From: Bacteroidota bacterium
GTDB taxonomy: Bacteria > Bacteroidota > Bacteroidia > Bacteroidales > UBA4417
DNA: 34,590 nucleotides
NCBI GenBank assembly: GCA_020048595.1
Contig: JAIFMH010000002.1
Coordinates: forward strand, 1 to 34,590
Direction: 5' to 3'
A program made the position numbers and the translations under genes. The notes below the pieces were generated by a model. That model ran no database searches. It was not told the origin of the DNA and worked only from the letters and a program-made list of their open reading frames with translations. Below, in pieces: positions 1 through 7,685 of the stretch. How positions within the stretch are numbered: the first letter of the stretch is position 1; every line of letters starts with the position of its first letter.

Positions 1-777
1 ATTTCAGACCTGAAAAGTGTAGAATTTGACCCAAAGACTATTGGTGGTACATGTTCCGGTGATGTAGGTGGTACGTTTGTTCCTCAACTTCGCGACATTG
101 AGGCATTACCAATAGCCCAGGAAGGTTCGATTGAAGTAACCAGAAGTGAAGCTTTTACAACCAGGATTCTCACCCAAAATGAACTTAACATTACCGGTGC
201 CGGGGTTATCATCAACTATCCTTCTGAATTGCTACAGATTGAATCAATTGAATTTAAAGGGGCAGATTATGATTATAATATTGAAAATGGCCAAATACGT
301 CTTGTTTGGGGAAATCCAGATATGGCCCCTGCCCATTTTGATGCAGGCGAAACCTTTATTACAATTCATGGTGTGAGTACATCTGAATTCCAAACGGGAA
401 TGACTGCCAATGTAAGCCTGGATGGAAACACCAGCCTGATGAGCTCTACAAACACAGAGGTTACCAACCTGAAGTTTGCATCACCTCTCATTAAATTTGG
501 CAAACCATCCTTGAAATTCAGCAATTATCCCAATCCATTTGCAAGCTCAACCAAACTCAGTATAAATCTGCCGGAAGAAGGAAATGCTAGTATTGAGGTG
601 TATAGTACAACTGGCCAATTGGTAAAAACCATCTCGGTTGGAGTAATGAATGCGGGTCACCACGAGGTTGATCTTGATGCATCACAATTAGCAAAAGGAT
701 CTTATATTTGTAAATTACGTGTACATGCTAAAAGTTCCGAATTAACAAATACTATACGATTATTAAAGGCAAAATAA
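1..777 (+). CDS. Secreted T9SS-sorted protein with cohesin-like domain (5' end missing)
   Basis: The frame is open from base 1, so the N-terminus lies outside the window; 258 residues are visible. Near residues 18-24 there is a CSGDVGG segment that resembles the end of a dockerin-type or calcium-binding linker. Residues about 40-155 look like a cohesin-type beta sandwich: a hydrophobic strand, a YPSELLQIESI segment, then IRLVWGNPD and FDAGETFITI, a pattern typical of cohesin folds. Residues about 173-258 form a type A T9SS sorting domain: YPNPF at 176-180, then STTGQLVKTI, and finally a KGSYICKLRV-like strand. In this family the tail directs export across the outer membrane and is then cleaved off or replaced by an anchor. 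A strong terminator follows directly, so this gene ends its transcript. The protein's overall role cannot be told from the visible part. T9SS tail: confident. Cohesin-like call: moderate. Confidence 0.85.
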   Translation: MSDLKSVEFDPKTIGGTCSGDVGGTFVPQLRDIEALPIAQEGSIEVTRSEAFTTRILTQNELNITGAGVIINYPSELLQIESIEFKGADYDYNIENGQIRLVWGNPDMAPAHFDAGETFITIHGVSTSEFQTGMTANVSLDGNTSLMSSTNTEVTNLKFASPLIKFGKPSLKFSNYPNPFASSTKLSINLPEEGNASIEVYSTTGQLVKTISVGVMNAGHHEVDLDASQLAKGSYICKLRVHAKSSELTNTIRLLKAK

Positions 778-793
778 TTCACAAAATAATAGT

Positions 794-824
794 AAAAAAA
801 AGGAGCTTACTGCTCCTTTTTTTT
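794..824 (+). terminator. Intrinsic terminator, bidirectional in form
   Basis: A GGAGC/GCTCC stem (802-806 with 812-816) and a 5-nt loop TTACT are flanked by eight A on the left and eight T on the right, which extend the pairing. The symmetry would let it work on both strands. It lies 17 nt after the stop of the T9SS protein and isolates it from the CHAT gene. Confidence 0.93.
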
Positions 825-848
825 ATCTAAAACAGGCTATCTTTGTTA

Positions 849-856
849 TATCTTTG
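849..856 (+). promoter_or_regulatory. Bacteroidota -7 promoter box (TATCTTTG)
   Basis: TATCTTTG matches the Bacteroidota consensus TAnnTTTG exactly and lies 57 nt before the chosen ATG of the CHAT gene, just after a terminator. No TTTG was found at the expected -33 spacing. A possible in-frame TTG start at 854 lies inside this box, which argues against that start. Confidence 0.6.
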
Positions 857-913
857 CACAGCTTGCAATCTTCTCAAACTCAATTTCTACTGAACCTCTC
901 AAAATCATGCCCA

Positions 914-3900
914 ATGAAAAACAATCTGGCATTATTTTGCATTAATCTGTTTTTATTAACAGGGATACTGTTGTTTTGGTCATGCGATAACAATGGCAAT
1001 AAAAGCCAAGGCACTGATGAAACCTCCTATCTTATTCAGGCAGAACAGCTAAAGACCAGGGGTAGTTACGACTCGGCAATTCTATATTTCAGAAAAGCAT
1101 CAGACTATAATCTTAAACTCAATCAAACTGCAGATTGGGCAAAAGGAGTATCGGGATTAATAGACTGTTTCAGGTTAAAAGGCGACCTGGATGAAGCAAT
1201 ACGTCTTTCGGACCAGGCTTTGTCAATAGCAAATAAAAAGATCGATACAACAGGCAACCTATACAACAATCTTATTCTGAAGAAAGCAAATCTGTTTTCG
1301 GACAAACGGCAATTGGAACAGGCAGTTGCACTATATTCCAGGAATATCAGGATTTACAAATCAAGGCAAGCAACTCTTGATACGGGCCTGGCTCTGGCCT
1401 ATAACGGCATGGGTACAGTATATCTATTAAGAAACCAGTATCCTGAAGCGCTTGCTGAATACACAAAAGCTACTGATACCTACGAAAAAGGAAATCATAC
1501 CAGAAACACTAATTATACGGGTTCACTGCAAAATATCGGCATAGTTTATTCTACGACAGGTAATTATGAAAAGGCCGAACAGTTTTTTTTAAAATCGCTG
1601 AAAATCAACCAGGAAGTACTTTTGCCCGATGACCCAAAACTTGCTTCCCTTTACCTGAATATGGGCAGGTTTTACCTGATCATTCGCAATGATTCGAAGG
1701 CGTTTGAATACATGAAACAAGCAGAAAATTTATATAACTCACAAAGCACGTCCAATTCAGTGCAGGCAGCTGCCCTCTTCCTTAATATGGGAGTGAACTA
1801 TATTTACTCTGCCGATTACGAAAAAGCTCAAAGCTATTTTAATAAATCGCTCGAAATCTTTACCGAAAAAGCACCGGGTAACCTGAATGACATTCTTACA
1901 ATTTATCTTAATATGGGGGTTATAGCCGAAAAAAAAGGCGACTATTCTCTAGCTAAAGAGTATTATCTGAAAGGATTAGCTACTGGTGACAAACTATCGA
2001 ATTCAGTGAAGGTGTTAAGAGGCCTTGCAAATGTATCCGCCAAAATATCTGATAACAGCAATGCAAATGTTTATTATAAAACAGCACTGAATAAAAGCAT
2101 CGAAATGTTTGGCGAAGAACATTCGGAAACTGCACTTACGTATCTCAGATATGGTGATTTTCTGTCGGTTACTGGAAATAACCAGGCACTTTTATATTTA
2201 AACAAGTCCCTCGATCAATATAAAAAATCTTTCGGGCTGCATAATATCGATGTATCAACTGCATATTATTACATAGGCAATAATTATTTCCGGGAAAAAG
2301 ACTACAACACAGCACTTAAGTTTTTTCAACTTTCGTTAATTGCCGGATTTCCTGAATTTACTTCAAATAATTTTTCGGATAATCCCGAAATCACGAAAGA
2401 TAACCTGAATGACAACCTGTTGAATCCACTCACAGCCAAAGCAACTGCATTGCTTTTACTGTATAAATCAGATACTACACGAATTGACATACTTAAAAGC
2501 TGTGTAACAAGCTATAATCTATCACTAAAATTGATCGAAATGCTCCGGTCAACATACCAGGATGAAGACAGTAAGTTGTTTATCTCGGGAAATGAAAAGA
2601 GCACATTTTCAAATGCACTTCTTGCACAGGTAAAACTTTATCATAAAACCAATGATCCTGAAGCTTTAGAACAAGCCTTCAGTTTATCCGAAAAGGGCAA
2701 ATCAGCAGTCTTACTTTCACACCTGCGCGATAAAGAGGCTAAAAATGTCGGACGTATTCCCGAAGAACTCCAGGTTCAGGATGCCGGTTTGAAATCAGAA
2801 ATCTATTTCTACAACAAACAGATTCATGATCAGAAACTAACTGCGAAACCCGACGATTCCAAAATAAAGATGTGGAATAGCCGGATATTCGATCTGCGTC
2901 GAAAACAAGATATACTCATCAAATCTATTGAAAAAAACTATCCAGCCTACTATAACCTCAAATATGATAACTCAGTTATCTCTATCGGTCAAATCCAGAA
3001 AAAGCTTTCTCCAAATCAGGCTTTGGTTGAATTTACCCTCACTGATTCCACATTATATATCTTTGCTGTTAATTCCAATCACAAGCAACTAGTTACTACA
3101 GATATTGACAAATCCTTCTTCAATAATCTTTTACAACTAAAGCAGCAGTTAACAGGGAAGGAATTCAATAATTATACAGGCTCTGATTTCACAACATTTG
3201 TTCATGCATCAAATGAACTTTACCAAACTTTACTTTTGCCGGTTCAATCAATTTTTAAAGGGAAAGAACTTATACTAATACCTGATGGCGAACTTGGCTA
3301 CATTTCATTTGACGTTTTACTCACATCCCTGCCCGATACAACAAAACGCTTTTACCGCAAATTGCCATACCTTATTAAAGAGTCAGCCTTAACATATGCT
3401 CCTTCGGCCACGACTTTTTTCGATGATCTGAATCTTAAAAGTGCTGAAAACAATGGACGGATACTTGCTTTTGGCCCTGATTACGGAACTGACAATTCAG
3501 TACTTGATCAAAAAGATGAAAGTGGCAAATTGTTGCGAAATTCACTTTCAACACTTGAAAACACACTGGGGGAGATCACAAACCTGGAAAATTACTTCAA
3601 CGTAAAAACTTACCTTGGTAAAAATGCGACAGAAACAGCGTTTAAAAAGGATGCTTCGCAGTACAGGGTTCTTCACCTTGCTATGCATACCATAATTAAT
3701 AACGAAAATCCTTTATATTCCAAACTCATTTTCTTCAAGCCAGAAGGCGATACCATTGATGATGGAATGCTTAATGCATCCGAACTTATCAACATGGATC
3801 TGCATGCCGATATTGCAGTCCTCAGTGCCTGCAATACAGGATCAGGTAAAATGCAGAAAGGCGAAGGAATCCTTAGCCTTTCGCGTGATTTTTTCTATGC

Positions 3901-4240
3901 CGGCGTACCGGGCATCATAATGACAGCCTGGGCTGTTGAAGATCGCTCAGGAGTGAAACTAATGGAATATTTTTATAAAAATATAGCTGAGGGAAAAACA
4001 CGGCATGAAGCCCTGCGGTTTGCTAAAATAGAATATCTCGATAATTGCGATAAACTTACAGCGCATCCACATTACTGGGCAGCATATATGAATGTCGGAG
4101 ATATAAGCCCACTCAAGGGCTTCGGTAAAAAGACCACACCATTTTCATTGTATGGTGCAGCAGCCACCTTGTTCGCCATTTCAGTACTGATCTTTCTCCG
4201 TTTGCGTAAAAAGCATAACAGTAAAAAACCGGCAAGTTAA
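914..4240 (+). CDS. Envelope-anchored TPR-CHAT protein
   Basis: 1108 residues from ATG 914. The open frame extends to a TTG at 854, but that codon falls inside a promoter box, whereas 914 begins a clean signal: MKNN, a hydrophobic stretch, then FWSC (Cys24), a plausible lipobox followed by DNNG. About ten TPR-like helical repeats occupy residues 40-480 (for example YLNMGRFYLI and YLNMGVIAEKKGDYSLAKEYY). A helical linker follows, then a C-terminal CHAT caspase-like domain. The putative catalytic pair is His925 in LHLAMHT and Cys973 in LSACNTG. A transmembrane segment at about 1079-1095 precedes a basic tail (RLRKKH). The topology therefore suggests that TPR and CHAT lie outside the cytoplasm, held at one or both ends. 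CHAT proteins are proteases of the caspase/separase clan; the substrate here is unknown. It appears to be transcribed alone or to read into mutS2. Confidence 0.88.
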   Translation: MKNNLALFCINLFLLTGILLFWSCDNNGNKSQGTDETSYLIQAEQLKTRGSYDSAILYFRKASDYNLKLNQTADWAKGVSGLIDCFRLKGDLDEAIRLSDQALSIANKKIDTTGNLYNNLILKKANLFSDKRQLEQAVALYSRNIRIYKSRQATLDTGLALAYNGMGTVYLLRNQYPEALAEYTKATDTYEKGNHTRNTNYTGSLQNIGIVYSTTGNYEKAEQFFLKSLKINQEVLLPDDPKLASLYLNMGRFYLIIRNDSKAFEYMKQAENLYNSQSTSNSVQAAALFLNMGVNYIYSADYEKAQSYFNKSLEIFTEKAPGNLNDILTIYLNMGVIAEKKGDYSLAKEYYLKGLATGDKLSNSVKVLRGLANVSAKISDNSNANVYYKTALNKSIEMFGEEHSETALTYLRYGDFLSVTGNNQALLYLNKSLDQYKKSFGLHNIDVSTAYYYIGNNYFREKDYNTALKFFQLSLIAGFPEFTSNNFSDNPEITKDNLNDNLLNPLTAKATALLLLYKSDTTRIDILKSCVTSYNLSLKLIEMLRSTYQDEDSKLFISGNEKSTFSNALLAQVKLYHKTNDPEALEQAFSLSEKGKSAVLLSHLRDKEAKNVGRIPEELQVQDAGLKSEIYFYNKQIHDQKLTAKPDDSKIKMWNSRIFDLRRKQDILIKSIEKNYPAYYNLKYDNSVISIGQIQKKLSPNQALVEFTLTDSTLYIFAVNSNHKQLVTTDIDKSFFNNLLQLKQQLTGKEFNNYTGSDFTTFVHASNELYQTLLLPVQSIFKGKELILIPDGELGYISFDVLLTSLPDTTKRFYRKLPYLIKESALTYAPSATTFFDDLNLKSAENNGRILAFGPDYGTDNSVLDQKDESGKLLRNSLSTLENTLGEITNLENYFNVKTYLGKNATETAFKKDASQYRVLHLAMHTIINNENPLYSKLIFFKPEGDTIDDGMLNASELINMDLHADIAVLSACNTGSGKMQKGEGILSLSRDFFYAGVPGIIMTAWAVEDRSGVKLMEYFYKNIAEGKTRHEALRFAKIEYLDNCDKLTAHPHYWAAYMNVGDISPLKGFGKKTTPFSLYGAAATLFAISVLIFLRLRKKHNSKKPAS

Positions 4241-4258
4241 TCATGGATTGATTTTACT

Positions 4259-4266
4259 TAATTTTG
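4259..4266 (+). promoter_or_regulatory. Possible -7 box for mutS2 (TAATTTTG)
   Basis: TAATTTTG fits TAnnTTTG and ends 14 nt before the GTG chosen as the mutS2 start, which implies a very short leader. No good -33 TTTG was seen, and the 40-nt gap to the CHAT gene also allows read-through, so this is tentative. Confidence 0.4.
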
Positions 4267-4280
4267 CCAAAAATAATACT

Positions 4281-6698
4281 GTGATCGCGCCTGCAAATTT
4301 CGAAGAAAAAACTGGTTTTGATGCCATCAGGCGTATGCTTGATGGGTACTGCCTTGGTGAAGGCGGTAAATCGCTTGTTGCCGGCATCAGTTTTAGTAAC
4401 AATACGGAATTATTAAATAATGAGCTCAACGTTACAGAAGAGTTCCGCACTATGATTCTTACAGTGTTCGGTTATCCTGCATCTGAATATTTCGAACTTG
4501 AGGAAGAACTGAATCACATTCTGATACCAGGCACTTTTCTTGCAACAGAGTCACTGCTGCTTCTGCGTACCTCCTATTCTGCATTTATCAATTGCATAAT
4601 ATTTATTTCAGAAACTTCAGCAAACACTTTCCCACATCTTCATTCACTGATAGCAGGTCAATATATTGAACCTGGAATTCTTTCAGGCATAAACCGGGTT
4701 CTTGATAGTGAAGGCAACATACGTGATAACGCTTCCCCTGCCCTGCTTGAAATCAGGAAGAGCCTATCCCGGATGATCCACCTGATTGATAAGAAAATCG
4801 CACAGGCACTAACACAGGCTAAACTCGATAAGTATGTCCCGGCAGATACTGAAATTGCCATCCGCGACGGAAGGGCTGTAATTCCGGTAAATTCGTCGAA
4901 TAAACGTAAAATAAATGGTGTTATCATTGACGAGTCAGCAACCGGTCAAACCTCCTATATTGAACCGACTGAAGTTTTTGAACTCAGAAACAGCATCAGG
5001 GAACTTGAGCTGGCTGAAAGGCGCGAGATAGTCAAAATACTAATTGAATTAGCTGATGAATTGCGGCCTTATATACAATTATTAAAGGAATCACTTCAGT
5101 TCATCGGCCACCTCGATTTCCTGAGAGCCAAGGCATTGCTGGCAATAGAAACAGGATCATTAAAACCTGTTTTACGGGACCAACAATCGTTTAGCTGGAT
5201 ACAAGCCCGTCATCCGCTCCTGATGCTCTCACTAAAAAAGCAGAAAAGGGAAATAATTCCTTCAAATATTACATTGGATGAGAATAACAGGATATTAATT
5301 ATTTCCGGGCCAAATGCAGGAGGGAAATCAGTATTGTTAAAAACAGTGGGGTTGCTTCAATACATGCTTCAATGTGGTTTATTAATTCCTGTTCTCGACA
5401 CATCCGAAGCAGGTATTTTTGATCATCTTTTCATTGATATTGGTGATCAGCAATCTATTGAAAACGATTTAAGTACATACAGCAGTCATTTGCATAACAT
5501 TAAAAACCTGTTAGGTTATGCCGATCATTCCACCTTATTTCTTATTGATGAATTTGGCGCCGGAACTGAACCTCAATCAGGGGGAGCTATTGCTGAGGCT
5601 GTGCTTGAAACATTGAATGACAAAAAGGCATATGGCGTTGTTACAACCCATTATGCAAACCTGAAACTTTTGGCTTCCAACCATTCCGGATTTCTGAACG
5701 GGGCCATGCTTTACGACACCAAACACATGAAACCTCTTTTTGTGCTCAAAACCGGAAGACCTGGAAGTTCATTTGCTTTTGAGATAGCAACAAATATTGC
5801 TTTCCCGAAAGAAGTACTCGAAAAAGCAGGCGAAAAAGTAGGTCATGCAAAACTCGACTTTGATAAGCAGATGCAGGATCTTGAAGCAGAAAAACTGGAG
5901 TTAGGCCTAAAGGAGAAGCAGTTACAGCAGGCAGATGAAATGCTAACCGGGCTGATAAACCGGTACACTTCTCTTAAAGAAGACCTGGATAATAAAAAGA
6001 AAGAAATACTCGAAAAAGCCAGCATCGAAGCAAAGTCGATTCTCAATAAATCGAATCAGATCATTGAAAAAACAATCCGTGAAATAAAACAATCGCAGGC
6101 TGATGCTTCAAGAGCAAAACAATTAAGAACCGAAATAAAAGAATTCACGGAGAAAATCACAGAGATTCCCATTGTTGAAACCGTCGTTGAAAAAGAAGTA
6201 ACTGTACCTCCTGAAACAGCAATCGGAAAACCTGTCGTTAAAGGTAGCCGGGTACGAATGAAAGGACAACATGAATCCGGCGAGGTTGTTGAAATCCATG
6301 GAAGTGATGCAACGGTAGCTTTCAATACAGTTACATTAAAGGTAAAAGCTGAAAATCTGGAAGTACTCCAGGCAAACTCACCTGTTAAAAAAAATGTAAA
6401 CAGGGGTTTCGCCTATCAGAATATGGTTAACGATATGAATGCCCGTACGGCTAATTTCCGGATCACCATTGATGTTAGAGGCAAACGGGCTGATGAAACC
6501 GAAGCGCTCATTCAACGTTACATTGATGAAGCAATTATGTTGCACGTTTCCGAAGTAAGTATATTACACGGAAAAGGTAACGGAGTATTGCGCAGTATAA
6601 TCCGGAATTACCTTGGAGGCATACCCGAAGTAAAACAATTCTCGGATGCTTCACTCGAAACCGGAGGATCCGGAATAACACTAGTAACATTAAAATAG
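4281..6698 (+). CDS. mutS2: Endonuclease MutS2 (Smr-domain MutS paralogue)
   Basis: 805 residues from GTG 4281. The frame can be opened at TTG 4248, but GTG gives MIAPANFEEKTGFDAIR, which matches the usual Bacteroidota MutS2 N-terminus (MIxPxNFEEKxGFD), and the TTG lies upstream of a promoter-like box. Domains: MutS core and clamp helices to about 300; ATPase with Walker A GPNAGGKS at 343-350 and Walker B LIDEFGAGTEP near 421-431; a long Glu/Lys-rich coiled coil at about 520-640; a KOW-like segment (KGSRVRMKGQHESGEVVEI); and a C-terminal Smr nuclease domain from IDVRG (730-734) with HGKGNGVLR from 763. MutS2 proteins act on branched DNA and suppress recombination; some also act on collided ribosomes. 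It lacks the mismatch-recognition domain of MutS. A 45-nt gap separates it from the thioredoxin gene. Confidence 0.95.
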   Translation: MIAPANFEEKTGFDAIRRMLDGYCLGEGGKSLVAGISFSNNTELLNNELNVTEEFRTMILTVFGYPASEYFELEEELNHILIPGTFLATESLLLLRTSYSAFINCIIFISETSANTFPHLHSLIAGQYIEPGILSGINRVLDSEGNIRDNASPALLEIRKSLSRMIHLIDKKIAQALTQAKLDKYVPADTEIAIRDGRAVIPVNSSNKRKINGVIIDESATGQTSYIEPTEVFELRNSIRELELAERREIVKILIELADELRPYIQLLKESLQFIGHLDFLRAKALLAIETGSLKPVLRDQQSFSWIQARHPLLMLSLKKQKREIIPSNITLDENNRILIISGPNAGGKSVLLKTVGLLQYMLQCGLLIPVLDTSEAGIFDHLFIDIGDQQSIENDLSTYSSHLHNIKNLLGYADHSTLFLIDEFGAGTEPQSGGAIAEAVLETLNDKKAYGVVTTHYANLKLLASNHSGFLNGAMLYDTKHMKPLFVLKTGRPGSSFAFEIATNIAFPKEVLEKAGEKVGHAKLDFDKQMQDLEAEKLELGLKEKQLQQADEMLTGLINRYTSLKEDLDNKKKEILEKASIEAKSILNKSNQIIEKTIREIKQSQADASRAKQLRTEIKEFTEKITEIPIVETVVEKEVTVPPETAIGKPVVKGSRVRMKGQHESGEVVEIHGSDATVAFNTVTLKVKAENLEVLQANSPVKKNVNRGFAYQNMVNDMNARTANFRITIDVRGKRADETEALIQRYIDEAIMLHVSEVSILHGKGNGVLRSIIRNYLGGIPEVKQFSDASLETGGSGITLVTLK

Positions 6699-6743
6699 CG
6701 AAAATCTCAATACTTAATCCCTTGTCATTTAAAAACGAATAAA

Positions 6744-7148
6744 ATGAATAAAAGAACAATCATAACAATGCTTATTGCTTCGGTTCTCATTTCCCTGTCC
6801 TCGTGCAAATCAGGAACATCGGATGAGAACATTATCACGCTTACAACTACTAATTTCGTTGGCGAAACCGCAAAAGGAATTGTCATGGTCGATTTCTGGG
6901 CAACCTGGTGCATGCCTTGTAAAGCTATGGCCCCGGTTATAGCAGAAATTGCAGAACAAACCCAGGGAAAGGTAAAAGTGGGAAAGGTTGATATTGATGC
7001 CAACGGACCACTGGCTAATCAATATGGGATACAAGCTATTCCAACAATACTAATTTTAAAAGATGGCCAGGTGGTTGAAACATTGGTGGGTGTGCAATCC
7101 AAAGCAGCTCTGGTTAATGCACTTTCAAAGTATGTTTCTTTGCAATAA
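6744..7148 (+). CDS. Thioredoxin-fold lipoprotein
   Basis: 134 residues. A signal sequence of about 20 residues ends in SLSSC, so Cys21 is the likely lipidated residue. The mature part is a compact thioredoxin domain: FWATWCMPCK with Cys56 and Cys59 as the redox pair, and the cis-proline at Pro100 in IQAIPT. The WCxPC centre is close to the classical WCGPC, with Met in place of Gly. The protein is expected to be a membrane-attached thiol-disulfide oxidoreductase on the periplasmic side; its partner is not shown. It follows mutS2 at 45 nt on the same strand, and its stop codon directly abuts the stop of the convergent MmcQ-like gene with no spacer. Confidence 0.92.
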   Translation: MNKRTIITMLIASVLISLSSCKSGTSDENIITLTTTNFVGETAKGIVMVDFWATWCMPCKAMAPVIAEIAEQTQGKVKVGKVDIDANGPLANQYGIQAIPTILILKDGQVVETLVGVQSKAALVNALSKYVSLQ

Positions 7149-7517
7149 TTAATGCCCAGCTGATAATTCAGCATAAAGAGCTTTCTCTTTTCCTGAAAAA
7201 CCTGCAACAATCAGATTGTATGATTCGTCAATCCATTGTTTCAGTAAATTGTCGGTTATGGTTCCGTCTATCATTACCGTGATCCAATGAATTTTATTCA
7301 TGTGATACCCTGGTAATACACTGGGATACTGTTCTCTGAGTTCAATTACTTTTTCAGGAATATTTTTAATGTTAATCGAAAAAGCATCTACCAAATCAGT
7401 TAGTAAGAACATTTTTCCAGCAACTTTAAAAACAAGTGTGGATTCATCGAAAGGGAAACTTTCAGTAACCGCAGATTTAGTGAGGCAATAATCTCGTAAT
7501 TCTTCGATATTCATCAT
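7149..7517 (-). CDS. MmcQ/YjbR family protein
   Basis: 122 residues, starting with two adjacent ATG codons (7515-7517 and 7512-7514); either could be used. The sequence fits the small MmcQ/YjbR fold: an N-terminal helix NIEELRDYCLTK, the FPFDESTLVFKVAGKMF strands, and the family hallmark MNKIHWITV near residues 73-81. Members have a CyaY-like or DNA-binding-like fold, but no firm biochemical role is established, so I assign only the family. The gene is a single minus-strand cistron with its own -7 box upstream, wedged between two plus-strand units. Its stop touches that of the thioredoxin gene. Confidence 0.88.
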   Translation of the reverse strand: MMNIEELRDYCLTKSAVTESFPFDESTLVFKVAGKMFLLTDLVDAFSINIKNIPEKVIELREQYPSVLPGYHMNKIHWITVMIDGTITDNLLKQWIDESYNLIVAGFSGKEKALYAELSAGH

Positions 7518-7532
7518 AAAGGTTTAAGTCCT

Positions 7533-7540
7533 CAAAATTA
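7533..7540 (-). promoter_or_regulatory. -7 box for the MmcQ/YjbR gene
   Basis: Plus-strand CAAAATTA reads TAATTTTG on the minus strand, an exact TAnnTTTG match, 16 nt upstream of the first ATG. No clear TTTG at -33. Confidence 0.45.
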
Positions 7541-7617
7541 AGTAATTATACCAAACAGGTCTTTATTTCTTTACTAAAAATGCATTATTTGTGCATGAAT
7601 TAACAATTAAATGATTG

Positions 7618-7625
7618 TATCTTTG
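7618..7625 (+). promoter_or_regulatory. -7 box for the carboxyltransferase operon (TATCTTTG)
   Basis: TATCTTTG matches TAnnTTTG and is identical to the box before the CHAT gene. It lies 60 nt before the ATG of the carboxyltransferase gene. A TTTG occurs at 7588-7591 but is 26 nt away, longer than usual for a -33 element. Confidence 0.6.
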
Positions 7626-7685
7626 CCTCCTTTTGAAGAATTCGCCAAAGGGTGAAAAAACGTATTATTCACAAACCAAAAACCT

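Noticed and set aside
146-376. A 76-codon open frame inside the first gene
   Set aside because: It is in a different frame from the T9SS protein, whose frame stays open from base 1 to 777 with clear domain content.
854-913. Upstream TTG start for the CHAT gene
   Set aside because: The TTG lies within the TATCTTTG promoter box and would put 20 residues before an otherwise clean signal sequence.
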